Part shown: in pieces, positions 28,101-35,616 of the stretch
How positions within the stretch are numbered: position 1 is the first letter of the stretch
Layout of the letters: every line of letters begins with the position of its first letter
Assembly: GCA_945860285.1 (NCBI GenBank)
Contig: CAMAQB010000002.1
Span: 28,917-92,916 of the forward strand
Length of the DNA stretch: 64,000 nucleotides
Source of the DNA: Akkermansia muciniphila
GTDB taxonomy: Bacteria; Verrucomicrobiota; Verrucomicrobiia; Verrucomicrobiales; Akkermansiaceae
Reading direction: 5' to 3'
Notes under the pieces: model-generated
Database searches by the model: none
Told to the model about the DNA's origin: nothing
What the model saw: only the letters and a program-made list of their open reading frames with translations
Position numbers and translations under genes: made by a program

Positions 28101-28445
28101 CCCGACAATGACAGCGTGCCCAACGGCATCGAATTCATCGTCGGCGGCAACCCCACAGTGGCCAATGATGCCAATGCTCTGTTGCCGCAGGTCAGCGTGA
28201 CAGGCGCTCCGGGTTCCCGCATTGCCACGATCAGCTTCCGCACGACGGCGGCATCCAGTTACCTGAATCCCGCGCTGCAGCACTCCGCCAATCTCACTGA
28301 TTGGGATATTGCAACTGTTGGACTGAATGTGATCAGCTATGCGCTGGATGACATCACGATCCCTGGAGTGAACCTTTACACCCTCCAGGTGAACGCCAAT
28401 GATCCGAAAGGCTTCTTCCGTTTGTTTGGCGAAGCCACTCCCTGA
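25131..28445 (+). CDS. Large secreted protein with two Big_5 domains, lamin-tail domain and OB-like region
   Basis: This 1104-residue protein has a cleavable signal (LPTLAVMAFAVIAALPSHAQS). In order: a jelly-roll-like N-domain (residues about 40-200), two nearly identical Ig-like Big_5 repeats (SPADNDTGVSITANLVATFDETVQKG ... and SPADNTTEVAVTSNLVATFSETVQKG ...), a lamin-tail domain (GQIVISQVYGGGGNSGATYANDFIELHN), a beta region, and an OB-like module (YNDKVAVQGVCIEEDFNSSVTVTSAYLQDG) as seen in secreted nucleases such as ExeM. No nuclease domain follows. The end is the verrucomicrobial acidic linker (DADFHADPDNDSVPNGIEFIVGGNP) and a beta domain. ATG 25131 is chosen for the signal peptide. It is probably a surface or extracellular adhesin- or nuclease-related protein. 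A strong terminator follows. Confidence 0.8.
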   Translation: MNHLTANHHRLTGIKRKLPTLAVMAFAVIAALPSHAQSIWTNPITGTNPNTANPYTAGQTVDANITVSGIGSGAGIAGTNANNRYNANGWNTGALDATAYFTFTLTPNPGGFINLTSFVYISQASGTGPTSFRFRSSLDGFAADIASPIATGATIDLSGATYQNLGSAIEFRLYGYGASAGTGTFSVNDFTFNGTVTTNDTTPPTLSSTSPADNDTGVSITANLVATFDETVQKGASSNVVIKKTSDDSVVETIDITTAAVTVAGAVVTIDPSVTLDFNTEYYVTVDANAFKDNATSPNNYAGLSSTTAWSFTTAAAVDTTAPTLVLPTSPADNTTEVAVTSNLVATFSETVQKGSSGNVYIKKTSDDSIVQTIDITTAAVTVAGAVVTIDPADLESGTEYYIAIDANAFKDTATVPNNYEGLSSNTAWSFTTVAPFIAGQIVISQVYGGGGNSGATYANDFIELHNNSAVTVSITGWSVQYAPAPATGAFSNKTDLSGSIPPGGYYLVQGFSTAAVGLPLPTPDATGTLNLAAANGKVALVGNTTLLGAGGPTDPTVSDFVGFGTASLYEGDGAAPAGSNTQAVVRQNSGTLDTNVNRFDFVTAVPAPRNSATPAYTPTADGSCVATVTNLTPASPLLNSSVFGRNLSSQTVAITLTGTFPGSTVTNVSIVVPAAITGLVVGNVSLTGAGSASVTGNTINITGAAITTVTGLTVTISDLSTPDTSTDITNDGNYPFAVSTAQSGGTLTAISSAPKAYVVIPIANIRDQDANGVPLDYNDKVAVQGVCIEEDFNSSVTVTSAYLQDGANGVNIFSNSVDSPYVRGNEYVTLGNVIQFNGLTEVSFTATAGAVFDLGAATAPSPVTVTLATLMASPESYEGKLVTVVGLSRTSPTPAWATGVVIPLTDDGGTTTLDIYIHTGSTATSEPFYPVSITGVLGQFDNSSPYSSGYELHPRDPADLVSSGLSPYQQWAQGAPYYLSGDDADFHADPDNDSVPNGIEFIVGGNPTVANDANALLPQVSVTGAPGSRIATISFRTTAASSYLNPALQHSANLTDWDIATVGLNVISYALDDITIPGVNLYTLQVNANDPKGFFRLFGEATP

Positions 28446-28475
28446 TTTCTTCTGTGTTGTTGGTCAATAAATCAG

Positions 28476-28506
28476 CAGGGGTGGTTTCGGCCACCCCTGT
28501 TTTTTT
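28476..28506 (+). terminator. Rho-independent terminator
   Basis: A perfect nine-base-pair stem (CAGGGGTGG / CCACCCCTG) with a six-base loop (TTTCGG) is followed by seven T. It lies 31 bases after the stop of the large secreted protein gene and 15 bases before the convergent recJ stop. Confidence 0.93.
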
Positions 28507-28520
28507 ATGGGCATGTCTCA

Positions 28521-30218
28521 TCAGGCCGAGGCGCGCAGGTCCGTGATCACCACCTGCAGACTGGTTGTGCCGCGGAAGGTGTTACGATCGATGGTGAAGG
28601 CAATGTCCCAGGGCGGATCGGGAAGCTGGCGTTCGCCGCCGTTGAAAAACATCGCCGACAACTCATTCAGCCCGGACAAGCCCTGGCGCAGGAACAGCCG
28701 CAGATGTTTGTTTTTCAAATGCATCGGCGGGCGGCTCAGGTAAACATCGCGGGCGAAAAAAACCGGCTGGGGGTTGCCGCTGCCGAAGGGCTGGAGCAAT
28801 TCATAGGATTTGAGAAAATCCAACGACAACCAGTCAAAGCACAACTCGGCATCCAGATGGATTTTCGGGCTGCGTTGTTCCACCGTAGTGCTGGCCAGCA
28901 CGTGCGCCGCGAATTTCCTGCGAAACTCGTCGATCTGCTCCGCCTCGATGGAAATGCCCGCCGCCATTTCATGACCCCCGCCGGCGATGAGCGCTTCGCG
29001 ACAATCAGCAATCGCAGCCACCAGCGACACGCCCGCGATTGAGCGACCGGAACCCTTGCCGGTGTTTTTGCCATCAATGGCGATGACAAATGTCGGACGG
29101 TGATACTGCCTCATCAACCGCGAGGCAACGATACCGACGACACCCGGATGCCAATCGTGCGAACCAAGAACGATCACCGGATCGTTTTCGAAATCCTTCA
29201 TCATCTCGAGCGCCTCGCGTCGGGTGCGCTCTTCCATGGCCTGGCGTTCGCGGTTGAAATCATCCAGCAGCAGCGCCAGTTCGCCAGCTTCCTCCGCATT
29301 CTCGCACATCAGGGTGGCCAGCGCCATTTCCGGTTGATCCATGCGCCCGGCCGCGTTGAGGCGCGGTCCGATACGGAAGCCGACATCCATCGACGTCGCG
29401 GCTCCGTTCATTCCCGCGACTTTTTGCAACGCCCGCAGTCCGTGGTTCGAAGTGACAGGCAAACGTTTCAGGCCATGGCGCACGATCAGACGGTTTTCCC
29501 CGATCATCGGCACGATGTCGGCGATGGTGGCGACACTGACCATGTCGAGCAGGTTTTTCAGATCGTAGTCCTTCAGATGCCGCGTTTTCAATAATGCGTG
29601 GGCCACCTTGAAACAGACACCTGCGGCGCAAAGATAGCCGAATTGTCCGTCGCACTTCGGATTCACCAGTGCCACGCAATCGGGTCGACCACCCGGGCCG
29701 GGTTCATGATGATCGACAATGATCACATCGATGCCCCGCGCCGTCAGGCCGGCGATTTCCTCCACCGAGCTGGTGCCGCAATCCACGGTGATCAGCAAAT
29801 CAGGAATGCCACACTGGCTCATGCAACGCTCCAGCGCCGCCATGCTCAACCCATAGCCTTCGGCACTGCGCTGGGGCACGAAATACTCGGGCTCAATACC
29901 GTAAGCGCGCAGGATCGAACGCATGACGGTGATCGAAGTCACGCCATCGACATCATAATCGCCGAAGATGCAGATTTTTTGTTTTGCATCCACCGCTTGA
30001 AAAATCCTCTGCACGCAGAGCCGCATGTCCGGAAGCAAAAACGGATCGGCGAGATCCTTGAGCTTCGGATCGAGAAAACGCTCGAGGTCGTCCGAACCAA
30101 TGATGTTCCGTTGCTTGATCAAATGAGCGAGAATCGCGGGAAAATCGGTGGCCGCGCCGTTTTCATCCATTTGGAACGACTCGCCCCGGATCATCCACCT
30201 TTTTACTCCCTCGGACAT
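28521..30218 (-). CDS. recJ: Single-stranded-DNA-specific exonuclease
   Basis: This 565-residue protein carries the DHH phosphoesterase motifs of RecJ: CIFGDYDVDGVTSITVM, TVDCGT, VIVDHHEPGPG, and the DHHA1 region (VIVLGSHDWHPGVVGIVASRLM, GKGSGRSIAGVSLVAAI, GGHEMAAGISIE), with an OB domain at the C-terminus. RecJ is the 5'-3' single-strand exonuclease of recombination and mismatch repair. GTG 30224 and ATG 30218 are both possible starts; the ATG is chosen. It is probably the last gene of the scpB-pheA-recJ run. Confidence 0.96.
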   Translation of the reverse strand: MSEGVKRWMIRGESFQMDENGAATDFPAILAHLIKQRNIIGSDDLERFLDPKLKDLADPFLLPDMRLCVQRIFQAVDAKQKICIFGDYDVDGVTSITVMRSILRAYGIEPEYFVPQRSAEGYGLSMAALERCMSQCGIPDLLITVDCGTSSVEEIAGLTARGIDVIIVDHHEPGPGGRPDCVALVNPKCDGQFGYLCAAGVCFKVAHALLKTRHLKDYDLKNLLDMVSVATIADIVPMIGENRLIVRHGLKRLPVTSNHGLRALQKVAGMNGAATSMDVGFRIGPRLNAAGRMDQPEMALATLMCENAEEAGELALLLDDFNRERQAMEERTRREALEMMKDFENDPVIVLGSHDWHPGVVGIVASRLMRQYHRPTFVIAIDGKNTGKGSGRSIAGVSLVAAIADCREALIAGGGHEMAAGISIEAEQIDEFRRKFAAHVLASTTVEQRSPKIHLDAELCFDWLSLDFLKSYELLQPFGSGNPQPVFFARDVYLSRPPMHLKNKHLRLFLRQGLSGLNELSAMFFNGGERQLPDPPWDIAFTIDRNTFRGTTSLQVVITDLRASA

Positions 30219-30303
30219 GCTCACTGCACATTATGTTCAGAAACGGAAAGGTGACAAGCACGGAAGATTTTCTTTTCCAACAGATGACCCGCCCGAAGAC
30301 GGA

Positions 30304-31374
30304 TCACTCCCCGCAATCAGGATACGATCCCAGCAATTTGACCAGCGAGCAATGCTTGCGCAACTCCGCCAGCGCTTCATTGACACGCTGGTCCTCGCAG
30401 TGACCGCCGAGATCGACGTAGAAGATATACTCCCAGTCTTTTTGTTTCGAGGGGCGCGACTCGATTTTCGACATGTTGATTTCGAATTGATCGAATGATT
30501 GCAGGGCACTGACCAGAGCACCGGGTTTGTCCTGAATGGAAAATAGAATCGAGGTGCGGTCGTTTCCGGTGGGCGGACAGGTTTTTTCGCCGATCACCAA
30601 AAAGCGCGTGGTATTGGTGGCGCGGTCCTGGATCGACCGGTCAAGAATGTCCAAGCCGTACAACTCCGCAGCAAGCGCACCGCCAAGGGCTGCGGCACCG
30701 TGATCGGCGTATTCCTGAGCCAGCTTGGCGGCCTTGGTCGTGGAGGAAACCTCAACCATGTCCGCCTCGGGGAAGTTTTTCAGAATCCAGTTGCGGCACT
30801 GGCCGAATACCTGCGGGTGGGAATACAGGGTCTTGATCTTGTTGCGGGGAATTGCGGCCAAGAGGTTGTTCTCGATGCGCAACAATATCTGCGCGCAGAT
30901 GTGCAACGGTGAATCGACAAACAAATCGAGTGTGTGCGAAACAGCCCCTTCGGTGGAATTTTCGATCGGCACCACGCCGTAATCGGCCTGGCGGCGCGCC
31001 ACCTGATCGAAGACATCGGCGAAATTCGCCTGCGAGGCGTAGTTGACGGAATGGCCGAATTTTTTGATCGCCGCCTGGTGAGTCCATGTGCCCTCGGGCC
31101 CCAGGTAGGCGATCTTCAAATCATCCTCCAGCGCCAGAGCCGCCGACATGATCTCCCGGAAAATCGCACGGATCGACTTGTCCGGCAATCGCCCGTGGTT
31201 TTTCTCCAGCAGTTTCTTGAGCAGCGCGTCCTCGCGTTCGGGAGCATAAATCTGCAGGCCTTCGTTTTTTTTGATCAGCCCGACCTGGTGCACCAAGTCC
31301 GCACGTGCGGAGAGCAAATCCAGCAACTGCGAATCCACCTCGTCGATTTTTTTTCTGATGTCGTCCAAGCTCAT
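30304..31374 (-). CDS. pheA: Bifunctional chorismate mutase/prephenate dehydratase (P-protein)
   Basis: This 356-residue protein has an AroQ chorismate mutase domain (residues 1-85: DDIRKKIDEVDSQLLDLLSARADLVHQVG), a prephenate dehydratase domain (IAYLGPEGTWTHQAA, VPIENSTEGAVSHTLDLF, NTTRFLVIG) and a C-terminal ACT domain (PGALVSALQSFDQFEINMSKIESRPSKQKDWEYIFYVDL) with the ESRP phenylalanine-binding motif. It converts chorismate to phenylpyruvate and should be feedback-inhibited by phenylalanine. Its ATG overlaps the scpB stop as ATGA, implying coupled translation. A tRNA-Phe is elsewhere in the window; no leader peptide is seen. Confidence 0.97.
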   Translation of the reverse strand: MSLDDIRKKIDEVDSQLLDLLSARADLVHQVGLIKKNEGLQIYAPEREDALLKKLLEKNHGRLPDKSIRAIFREIMSAALALEDDLKIAYLGPEGTWTHQAAIKKFGHSVNYASQANFADVFDQVARRQADYGVVPIENSTEGAVSHTLDLFVDSPLHICAQILLRIENNLLAAIPRNKIKTLYSHPQVFGQCRNWILKNFPEADMVEVSSTTKAAKLAQEYADHGAAALGGALAAELYGLDILDRSIQDRATNTTRFLVIGEKTCPPTGNDRTSILFSIQDKPGALVSALQSFDQFEINMSKIESRPSKQKDWEYIFYVDLGGHCEDQRVNEALAELRKHCSLVKLLGSYPDCGE

Positions 31375-32090
31375 TGTTTTATCCCTGCCTCCGGCTCATG
31401 GTTCTCGGTTTCGGCATCCGTCCGATTTTCTGACATCGTCTCCGCCTCAAGGTCAAGAGCTTCCGTCGGCGGTTCCGGCAGTTTCACCTTGCGCAGTTCG
31501 GCCGAGTTGGGCAGATCATCAATGTTGCGAATCCCGAAATGCTCATAAAAAAGTTCGGTGGTTTCGTAAAGCAGCGGCCTGCCGGGCAAATCGGCGCGAC
31601 CACCGATGCGCACCAGGTCGCGATCAAGCAATTTTTGCAGCATGCCATCGCAGGAAACGCCGCGCACAGCCTCGATGGCCGCTTTGGTGATCGGCTGACG
31701 GTAGGCCACGATCGCCAGGGTTTCCATCGCCGGACCGCTGAGGCGCTCCGGTTTCCGACCCGGGAAAAGGAGTCGGACAAACTCGCCGTATGCGGGGTTC
31801 GTGTAAAATTTCCATCCCTTGGCCCGCTCCAGCAAGGCAAAGGATCGTCCGCTCGCCTGATAGCCATCATTCAACTGTTGAATCGCCTGCAAGACGGCCA
31901 CGCTGTCCACAGCGGCAAGTGCCATCAGCCACTCGGGCGGGGATTCTGCTTGCCCGCCGTCCTCGATCTCCCGCTGATGCGCCTCCTCGGCTTCCGCCAC
32001 CCGGCAGCGGACCAGACGTGCCAATTCATCGGCGGACAGGGCTTCGCTCGACGCGATCAACAGGGCTTCGACGATCAGTGATAAATCCAT
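31371..32090 (-). CDS. scpB: Segregation and condensation protein B
   Basis: This 239-residue protein is a tandem winged-helix SMC partner: LSLIVEALLIASSEALSADELARLV, ERAKGWKFYTNPAYGEFVRLLF, and the family core LSGPAMETLAIVAYRQPITKAAIEAVRGVSCDGMLQKLLDRDLVRIGGRADLPGRPLLYETTELFYEHFGI. ScpB works with ScpA and Smc in chromosome condensation; scpA is not in the window. The C-terminal 40 residues are acidic and probably disordered. The track's start (32186) adds an unrelated leader; ATG 32090 is preferred. It is divergent from the dksA-like gene over about 200 bases in which I see no other gene. Confidence 0.93.
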   Translation of the reverse strand: MDLSLIVEALLIASSEALSADELARLVRCRVAEAEEAHQREIEDGGQAESPPEWLMALAAVDSVAVLQAIQQLNDGYQASGRSFALLERAKGWKFYTNPAYGEFVRLLFPGRKPERLSGPAMETLAIVAYRQPITKAAIEAVRGVSCDGMLQKLLDRDLVRIGGRADLPGRPLLYETTELFYEHFGIRNIDDLPNSAELRKVKLPEPPTEALDLEAETMSENRTDAETENHEPEAGIKQ

Positions 32091-32292
32091 AACTCGCAGC
32101 GACAGTATGAAGCTTCTCGTTCTGGTGCAAGCCTTCAAAAAAATCATCATAAAATCACCGCGCGAAAATATTCCATCATTTTGCAATTTTTCCCTTGCAG
32201 CCAGAGCATCTGACCGCTAATCAACCACGCCTGTTGCGACTAGAGCGTAGCAGAGTTAGCCCCGAACATTCATCTCCATTCCATCCAATTCC

Positions 32293-33069
32293 ATGGCTGC
32301 AAAAAAAGTTGCGAAAAAACAAGCGCCGAAAAAAACAGCCAAGCCTGTTGCCAAAAAGGCTCCCGCCAAACCGGCTGCGAAGAAGATTGCCAAACCTGCT
32401 GTCAAAAAGGCTCCCGCCAAACCGGCTCCTGTGGTCAATAAATCGACCACCGCGACCACACCGTCCAAACCTGTTGCCACCAGCTCGGAAAAACCGGCGG
32501 ATACCGCAATATCGAGACCTGTTTTCAAACCGCTGAAAAAGGCTGTTCCCCTCCCCGAGCCTCCTTCCATCATCGTCGAGCCGATCACCGATCCCAAGTT
32601 TCTCGCTTTCGCCGAAAAACAAAAACACCGGCTGCTCGACCTGCGCGATGACATTGTCGATGCCATGACCGGTTCGGCACGCGAGGCCATCCGCAGTTCT
32701 CCCGAGGGCAGCGAAGCCTCCGGCAGTGGCATGCACCAAGGCGATGCCGGAAGTGATGCCTACGATCGCGAGTTCGCCCTCAGCGTTCTTGCCAAGGACC
32801 AAAGCTCGCTTTATGAGATCGACGATGCATTGCTGCGCATCAAAAAAGGCCTCTACGGACTCTGCGAAATGTCGGGCAAACGCATCCCCATCGCCCGGCT
32901 AGAAGCGATCCCTTTTGCCCGGCTGACTGTGGAATGCCAGGCTCAATGGGAAAAGGAGCACGGCAAGCGCCAATTCCGCCCCAGTGGCAGTGTCGGCTTC
33001 AGCGGCGGCGGGATTTTTGAAGAAGATGAAGAAACAGACACGATTTTGCTTGACGACGACGAGGATTGA
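32293..33069 (+). CDS. TraR/DksA-like protein with Lys/Ala/Pro-rich N-terminus and incomplete zinc finger
   Basis: This 258-residue protein has a histone-H1-like basic, low-complexity N-terminus (residues 1-60: AAKKVAKKQAPKKTAKPVAKKAPAKPAAKK), a linker, a coiled-coil pair ending in a TraR/DksA finger (YEIDDALLRIKKGLYGLCEMSGKRIPIARLEAIPFARLTVECQ), and a strongly acidic tail (EEDEETDTILLDDDED). Two of the four usual zinc cysteines are replaced (CEMS instead of CxxC; TVEC instead of CxxC), so zinc binding is probably lost, as in DksA2-type proteins. The expected role is binding in the RNA polymerase secondary channel. The basic tail could bind DNA. It leads a run with rpmG, rpsR and folE2. Confidence 0.85.
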   Translation: MAAKKVAKKQAPKKTAKPVAKKAPAKPAAKKIAKPAVKKAPAKPAPVVNKSTTATTPSKPVATSSEKPADTAISRPVFKPLKKAVPLPEPPSIIVEPITDPKFLAFAEKQKHRLLDLRDDIVDAMTGSAREAIRSSPEGSEASGSGMHQGDAGSDAYDREFALSVLAKDQSSLYEIDDALLRIKKGLYGLCEMSGKRIPIARLEAIPFARLTVECQAQWEKEHGKRQFRPSGSVGFSGGGIFEEDEETDTILLDDDED

Positions 33070-33099
33070 TCTAGTTTCTCCCTCCCATCAATTTCAGCC

Positions 33100-33273
33100 A
33101 TGCCAAGAGACATCATCATCCTAGAATGCACGGAAGCCAAAGCAGAGGGCAAGCCCACTTCGCGCTACGTGTCCACACGCAACAAAAAGAGCCTCCGCAC
33201 TCCGGGACGTCTTGAGAAAGTGAAATTCAATCCTTTCCTCAAACGCAGGACTCTTCATCGCGAAATCCGCTAA
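33100..33273 (+). CDS. rpmG: Ribosomal protein bL33, zinc-free form
   Basis: This 57-residue protein is too short for the ORF track. It reads [14 protein letters not shown] ... [12 protein letters not shown] ... [21 protein letters not shown], which matches bL33. The two CxxC pairs of zinc-binding L33 are missing: one cysteine remains in LECTEAK and none in FNPFLKRRT. This is the C-minus type. It lies 30 bases after the dksA-like gene and 12 bases before rpsR. Confidence 0.95.
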   Translation: MPRDIIILECTEAKAEGKPTSRYVSTRNKKSLRTPGRLEKVKFNPFLKRRTLHREIR

Positions 33274-33285
33274 CCGATCCCGTAT

Positions 33286-33534
33286 ATGCAAGAAACAGAA
33301 CCAAAAACAGTCGAGCGCCGCATTGCCTTCCGCAAGGCCAACCGCCGCATGACCCGCCGCCGTCAGGACATTCCCGTGGACAAACTCTGCCACACCAATC
33401 CTGACCTTCTCGCGAAATTCACCTCGATCACCGGCAAGATCCTTCCCCGCCGCGTGACCGGCGTTCCCGCCAAAGTGCATCGCAAGATCACCCGCGAGAT
33501 CAAACGCGCCCGCGCCCTGAACCTCGCGCCGTAA
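33286..33534 (+). CDS. rpsR: Ribosomal protein bS18, zinc-free form
   Basis: This 82-residue protein contains the S18 core (DKLCHTNPDLLAKFTSITGKILPRRVTGVPAKVHRKITREIKRARALNLAP). The extra cysteines of zinc-binding S18 paralogues are absent; GVPAKVHRK stands where C-plus forms have GTCAKHQRK. It is a small-subunit protein pairing with bS6. rpsF and rplI, its usual neighbours, are not here; instead it follows rpmG and is followed by a terminator. Confidence 0.95.
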   Translation: MQETEPKTVERRIAFRKANRRMTRRRQDIPVDKLCHTNPDLLAKFTSITGKILPRRVTGVPAKVHRKITREIKRARALNLAP

Positions 33535-33555
33535 GACCCGGTTCCCACCATTTTC

Positions 33556-33590
33556 AGGGCTTGTCCGTTGCATTTCGGGCAAGCCCTTTT
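33556..33590 (+). terminator. Rho-independent terminator after rpsR
   Basis: An 11-base-pair stem (AGGGCTTGTCC / GGGCAAGCCCT, one T-G wobble) with a ten-base loop is followed by TTTT and CCTTT. It lies 22 bases after the rpsR stop, so folE2 at 33611 is either separately transcribed or reached by read-through. Confidence 0.85.
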
Positions 33591-33610
33591 CCTTTCTCCC
33601 GCACTCCGGC

Positions 33611-34420
33611 ATGCAAGAACTGACCGATACGCAGAACGAAAAAGACGACCGCAATCTCCCCATCGACCAGGTGGGAGTGAAAAACCTGCGCTTCCCGGTG
33701 GAGGTTCGCGAGAAAAACGGCGGCACCCAGAAAACCATCGCCACGGTCTCACTGGCGGTGGCCCTGCCTCAACACTACAAGGGCACCCACATGAGCCGCT
33801 TTGTCGAGGTCCTCAACTCCCACGGCAATTGCCTCGACATCCGCACCATCAACAGCATACCGAAAGAATTGATCGAACGACTCGACGCCCAGCGCGCCCA
33901 CGTCACGTTCCAATTCCCGTTTTTCATCAAAAAACTCGCCCCGGTCAGCGGCGGCGAGGGTTTGGTGGATTATGAAGTACGTTTTGAAATCGACTACCAT
34001 CGCGATGGTCGATCCGACTTCGTACTGACAACCATCGTCCCCGTCACCACACTTTGTCCCTGCTCCAAGGCGATCAGCGAGCGCGGCGCGCACAACCAAC
34101 GGGGCATTGTCACCTATGCGATCCGCTCGAAAAAATCGATCTGGGTTGAAGACCTGATCGCCCTCGTCGAGCGGTCCGCGAGCTGTGAACTCTACAGCCT
34201 GCTCAAAAGGCCCGACGAAAAATTCGTCACCGAAAAAGCCTATGACAATCCGGTTTTTGTCGAAGACCTGGTGCGCAACATCGCCTCGCGCAGCAACGCC
34301 CACGAGAACATCACCTGGTACCGGGTGGAAGCGGAAAACTACGAGTCCATCCACAACCACAATGCCTACGCCGTGATCGAACACTCCCATCCCGCAAGCG
34401 ATCCATCGTCTCCGGCCTGA
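33611..34420 (+). CDS. folE2: GTP cyclohydrolase FolE2
   Basis: This 269-residue protein matches the FolE2 (COG1469, GTP cyclohydrolase IB) family: VGVKNLRFPVEV, TVSLAVALPQHYKGTHMSRFVE, VTTLCPCSKAISERGAHNQRG with the metal-site cysteine, and ENITWYRVEAENYESIHNHNAYA. It catalyses GTP to 7,8-dihydroneopterin triphosphate, the first step of folate synthesis, and unlike FolE works without zinc, so it often replaces FolE under zinc limitation. It sits behind three zinc-free proteins. A terminator separates it from rpsR. Confidence 0.95.
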   Translation: MQELTDTQNEKDDRNLPIDQVGVKNLRFPVEVREKNGGTQKTIATVSLAVALPQHYKGTHMSRFVEVLNSHGNCLDIRTINSIPKELIERLDAQRAHVTFQFPFFIKKLAPVSGGEGLVDYEVRFEIDYHRDGRSDFVLTTIVPVTTLCPCSKAISERGAHNQRGIVTYAIRSKKSIWVEDLIALVERSASCELYSLLKRPDEKFVTEKAYDNPVFVEDLVRNIASRSNAHENITWYRVEAENYESIHNHNAYAVIEHSHPASDPSSPA

Positions 34421-34533
34421 GCAAACCTTTCGCCGGTCCGACGGGAGCACGAGCGTCCGCAATTTTCTTGCCGATCGCATCTTCCCGCTTTGACAAAGCT
34501 ACCGAACTGCCGCAAACTCCGCGCCCCGAATCC

Positions 34534-35604
34534 ATGGCTACTCCCAAACTTTTCATCCCCGGTCCAATTGATGTCTCCCCCGCCACCTACACCGCGATGT
34601 CGCGCCCGATGATCGGCCACCGCGGTTCGGAATTCGAAGCACTCTATGCCTCCACGCAACCAGGATTGCAACAGCTCGCCGGCACCCAACGCCCGGTGTT
34701 TCTCTCGACCTCCTCCGCGTGGGGCGTGATGGAAGCCGCACTGCGCAACCTCGCCCGCAACAAAGTGCTGACCCTCTGCAATGGTGCCTTCTCGGACAAG
34801 TGGTTCGATGTCGCCAAAAAATGCGGCAAGGAAGCCGATAAAATCCAGGCCGAATGGGGACAACCGATCGACCCTGAACTGGTGCGCGCCAAACTGTCCG
34901 AAGGTGGCTACGATGCCGTGACCTTCATTCACAACGAAACCTCCACCGGGGTGATGAGCGACCTCGCTGCGATCGCCAAAGTCGTGAAGTCGTTTCCGGA
35001 TGTCATGCTGATTGTCGATACCGTCTCATCCTTTTCCGCCGTGCCACTGGCGATGGATGATCTGGGCATCGATGTGCTCCTCGCTGGAGTGCAGAAGGCC
35101 ATGGCGCTGCCACCCGGACTGGCGGTTTTTGCCATTTCCGAAGCAGCACTGGAGCGCGCCAAGTCCGCCAAAGACCGCGGTTACTATTTTGATTTTGTCG
35201 AATTCGAAAAAAACGCCGCCGCGAACAATACTCCGTCAACCCCGGCGATCTCGTTGATTTTCGGTCTTCAGAACATGCTGGAAAACATCGCATCCGAAGG
35301 CCTGCCACAACGTTTCGCCCGTCATCTACAGAACAACCAAATGATCCACGACTGGGCTGCCCGCCATGGATTCCAACATTTCGCTCCCGAGGGATACCGC
35401 TCGGTCACGCTGAGCTGTTTCCATACGCCGGAAGGATTCGACCAGGGAGCATTCATCAAGGCCCTGAAAACCAAACACAATTTCCTGATTAACGGAGGAT
35501 ATGGAAAGATCAAGGGCATCACCTTCCGTATCTCGAACATGGGCAATGAAACTCCCGCCACCATGCAGGAACTCATTGATGCCATGAATGACGTGCTCGC
35601 CTAA
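34534..35604 (+). CDS. Class V aminotransferase (alanine-glyoxylate/serine-pyruvate/phosphoserine type)
   Basis: This 356-residue fold-type I PLP protein has FIPGPIDVSPATYTAMSRPMIGHRGSEFEALY near the N-terminus, FIHNETSTGVMSDL, the cofactor aspartate in LIVDTVSSFSAVPLAMDDLGIDVLLAGVQKAMALPPG with the Schiff-base lysine in GVQKAM, and a usual C-terminal domain. Members include alanine-glyoxylate and serine-glyoxylate aminotransferases, and some act as phosphoserine aminotransferase in organisms lacking SerC. Because a SerB-type phosphatase is encoded 0.7 kb downstream, a phosphoserine role is attractive but unproven. ATG 34534 is chosen over the track start 34468. Confidence 0.88.
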   Translation: MATPKLFIPGPIDVSPATYTAMSRPMIGHRGSEFEALYASTQPGLQQLAGTQRPVFLSTSSAWGVMEAALRNLARNKVLTLCNGAFSDKWFDVAKKCGKEADKIQAEWGQPIDPELVRAKLSEGGYDAVTFIHNETSTGVMSDLAAIAKVVKSFPDVMLIVDTVSSFSAVPLAMDDLGIDVLLAGVQKAMALPPGLAVFAISEAALERAKSAKDRGYYFDFVEFEKNAAANNTPSTPAISLIFGLQNMLENIASEGLPQRFARHLQNNQMIHDWAARHGFQHFAPEGYRSVTLSCFHTPEGFDQGAFIKALKTKHNFLINGGYGKIKGITFRISNMGNETPATMQELIDAMNDVLA

Positions 35605-35616
35605 CTCTCTAACAAA

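Noticed and set aside
32091-32292. Zur box upstream of the dksA-like gene
   Set aside because: A weak inverted pattern near CTGTTGCGACTAGAGCGTAGCAG and a TGCAA/TTGCA pair are visible, but neither matches a known Zur consensus well enough to call.
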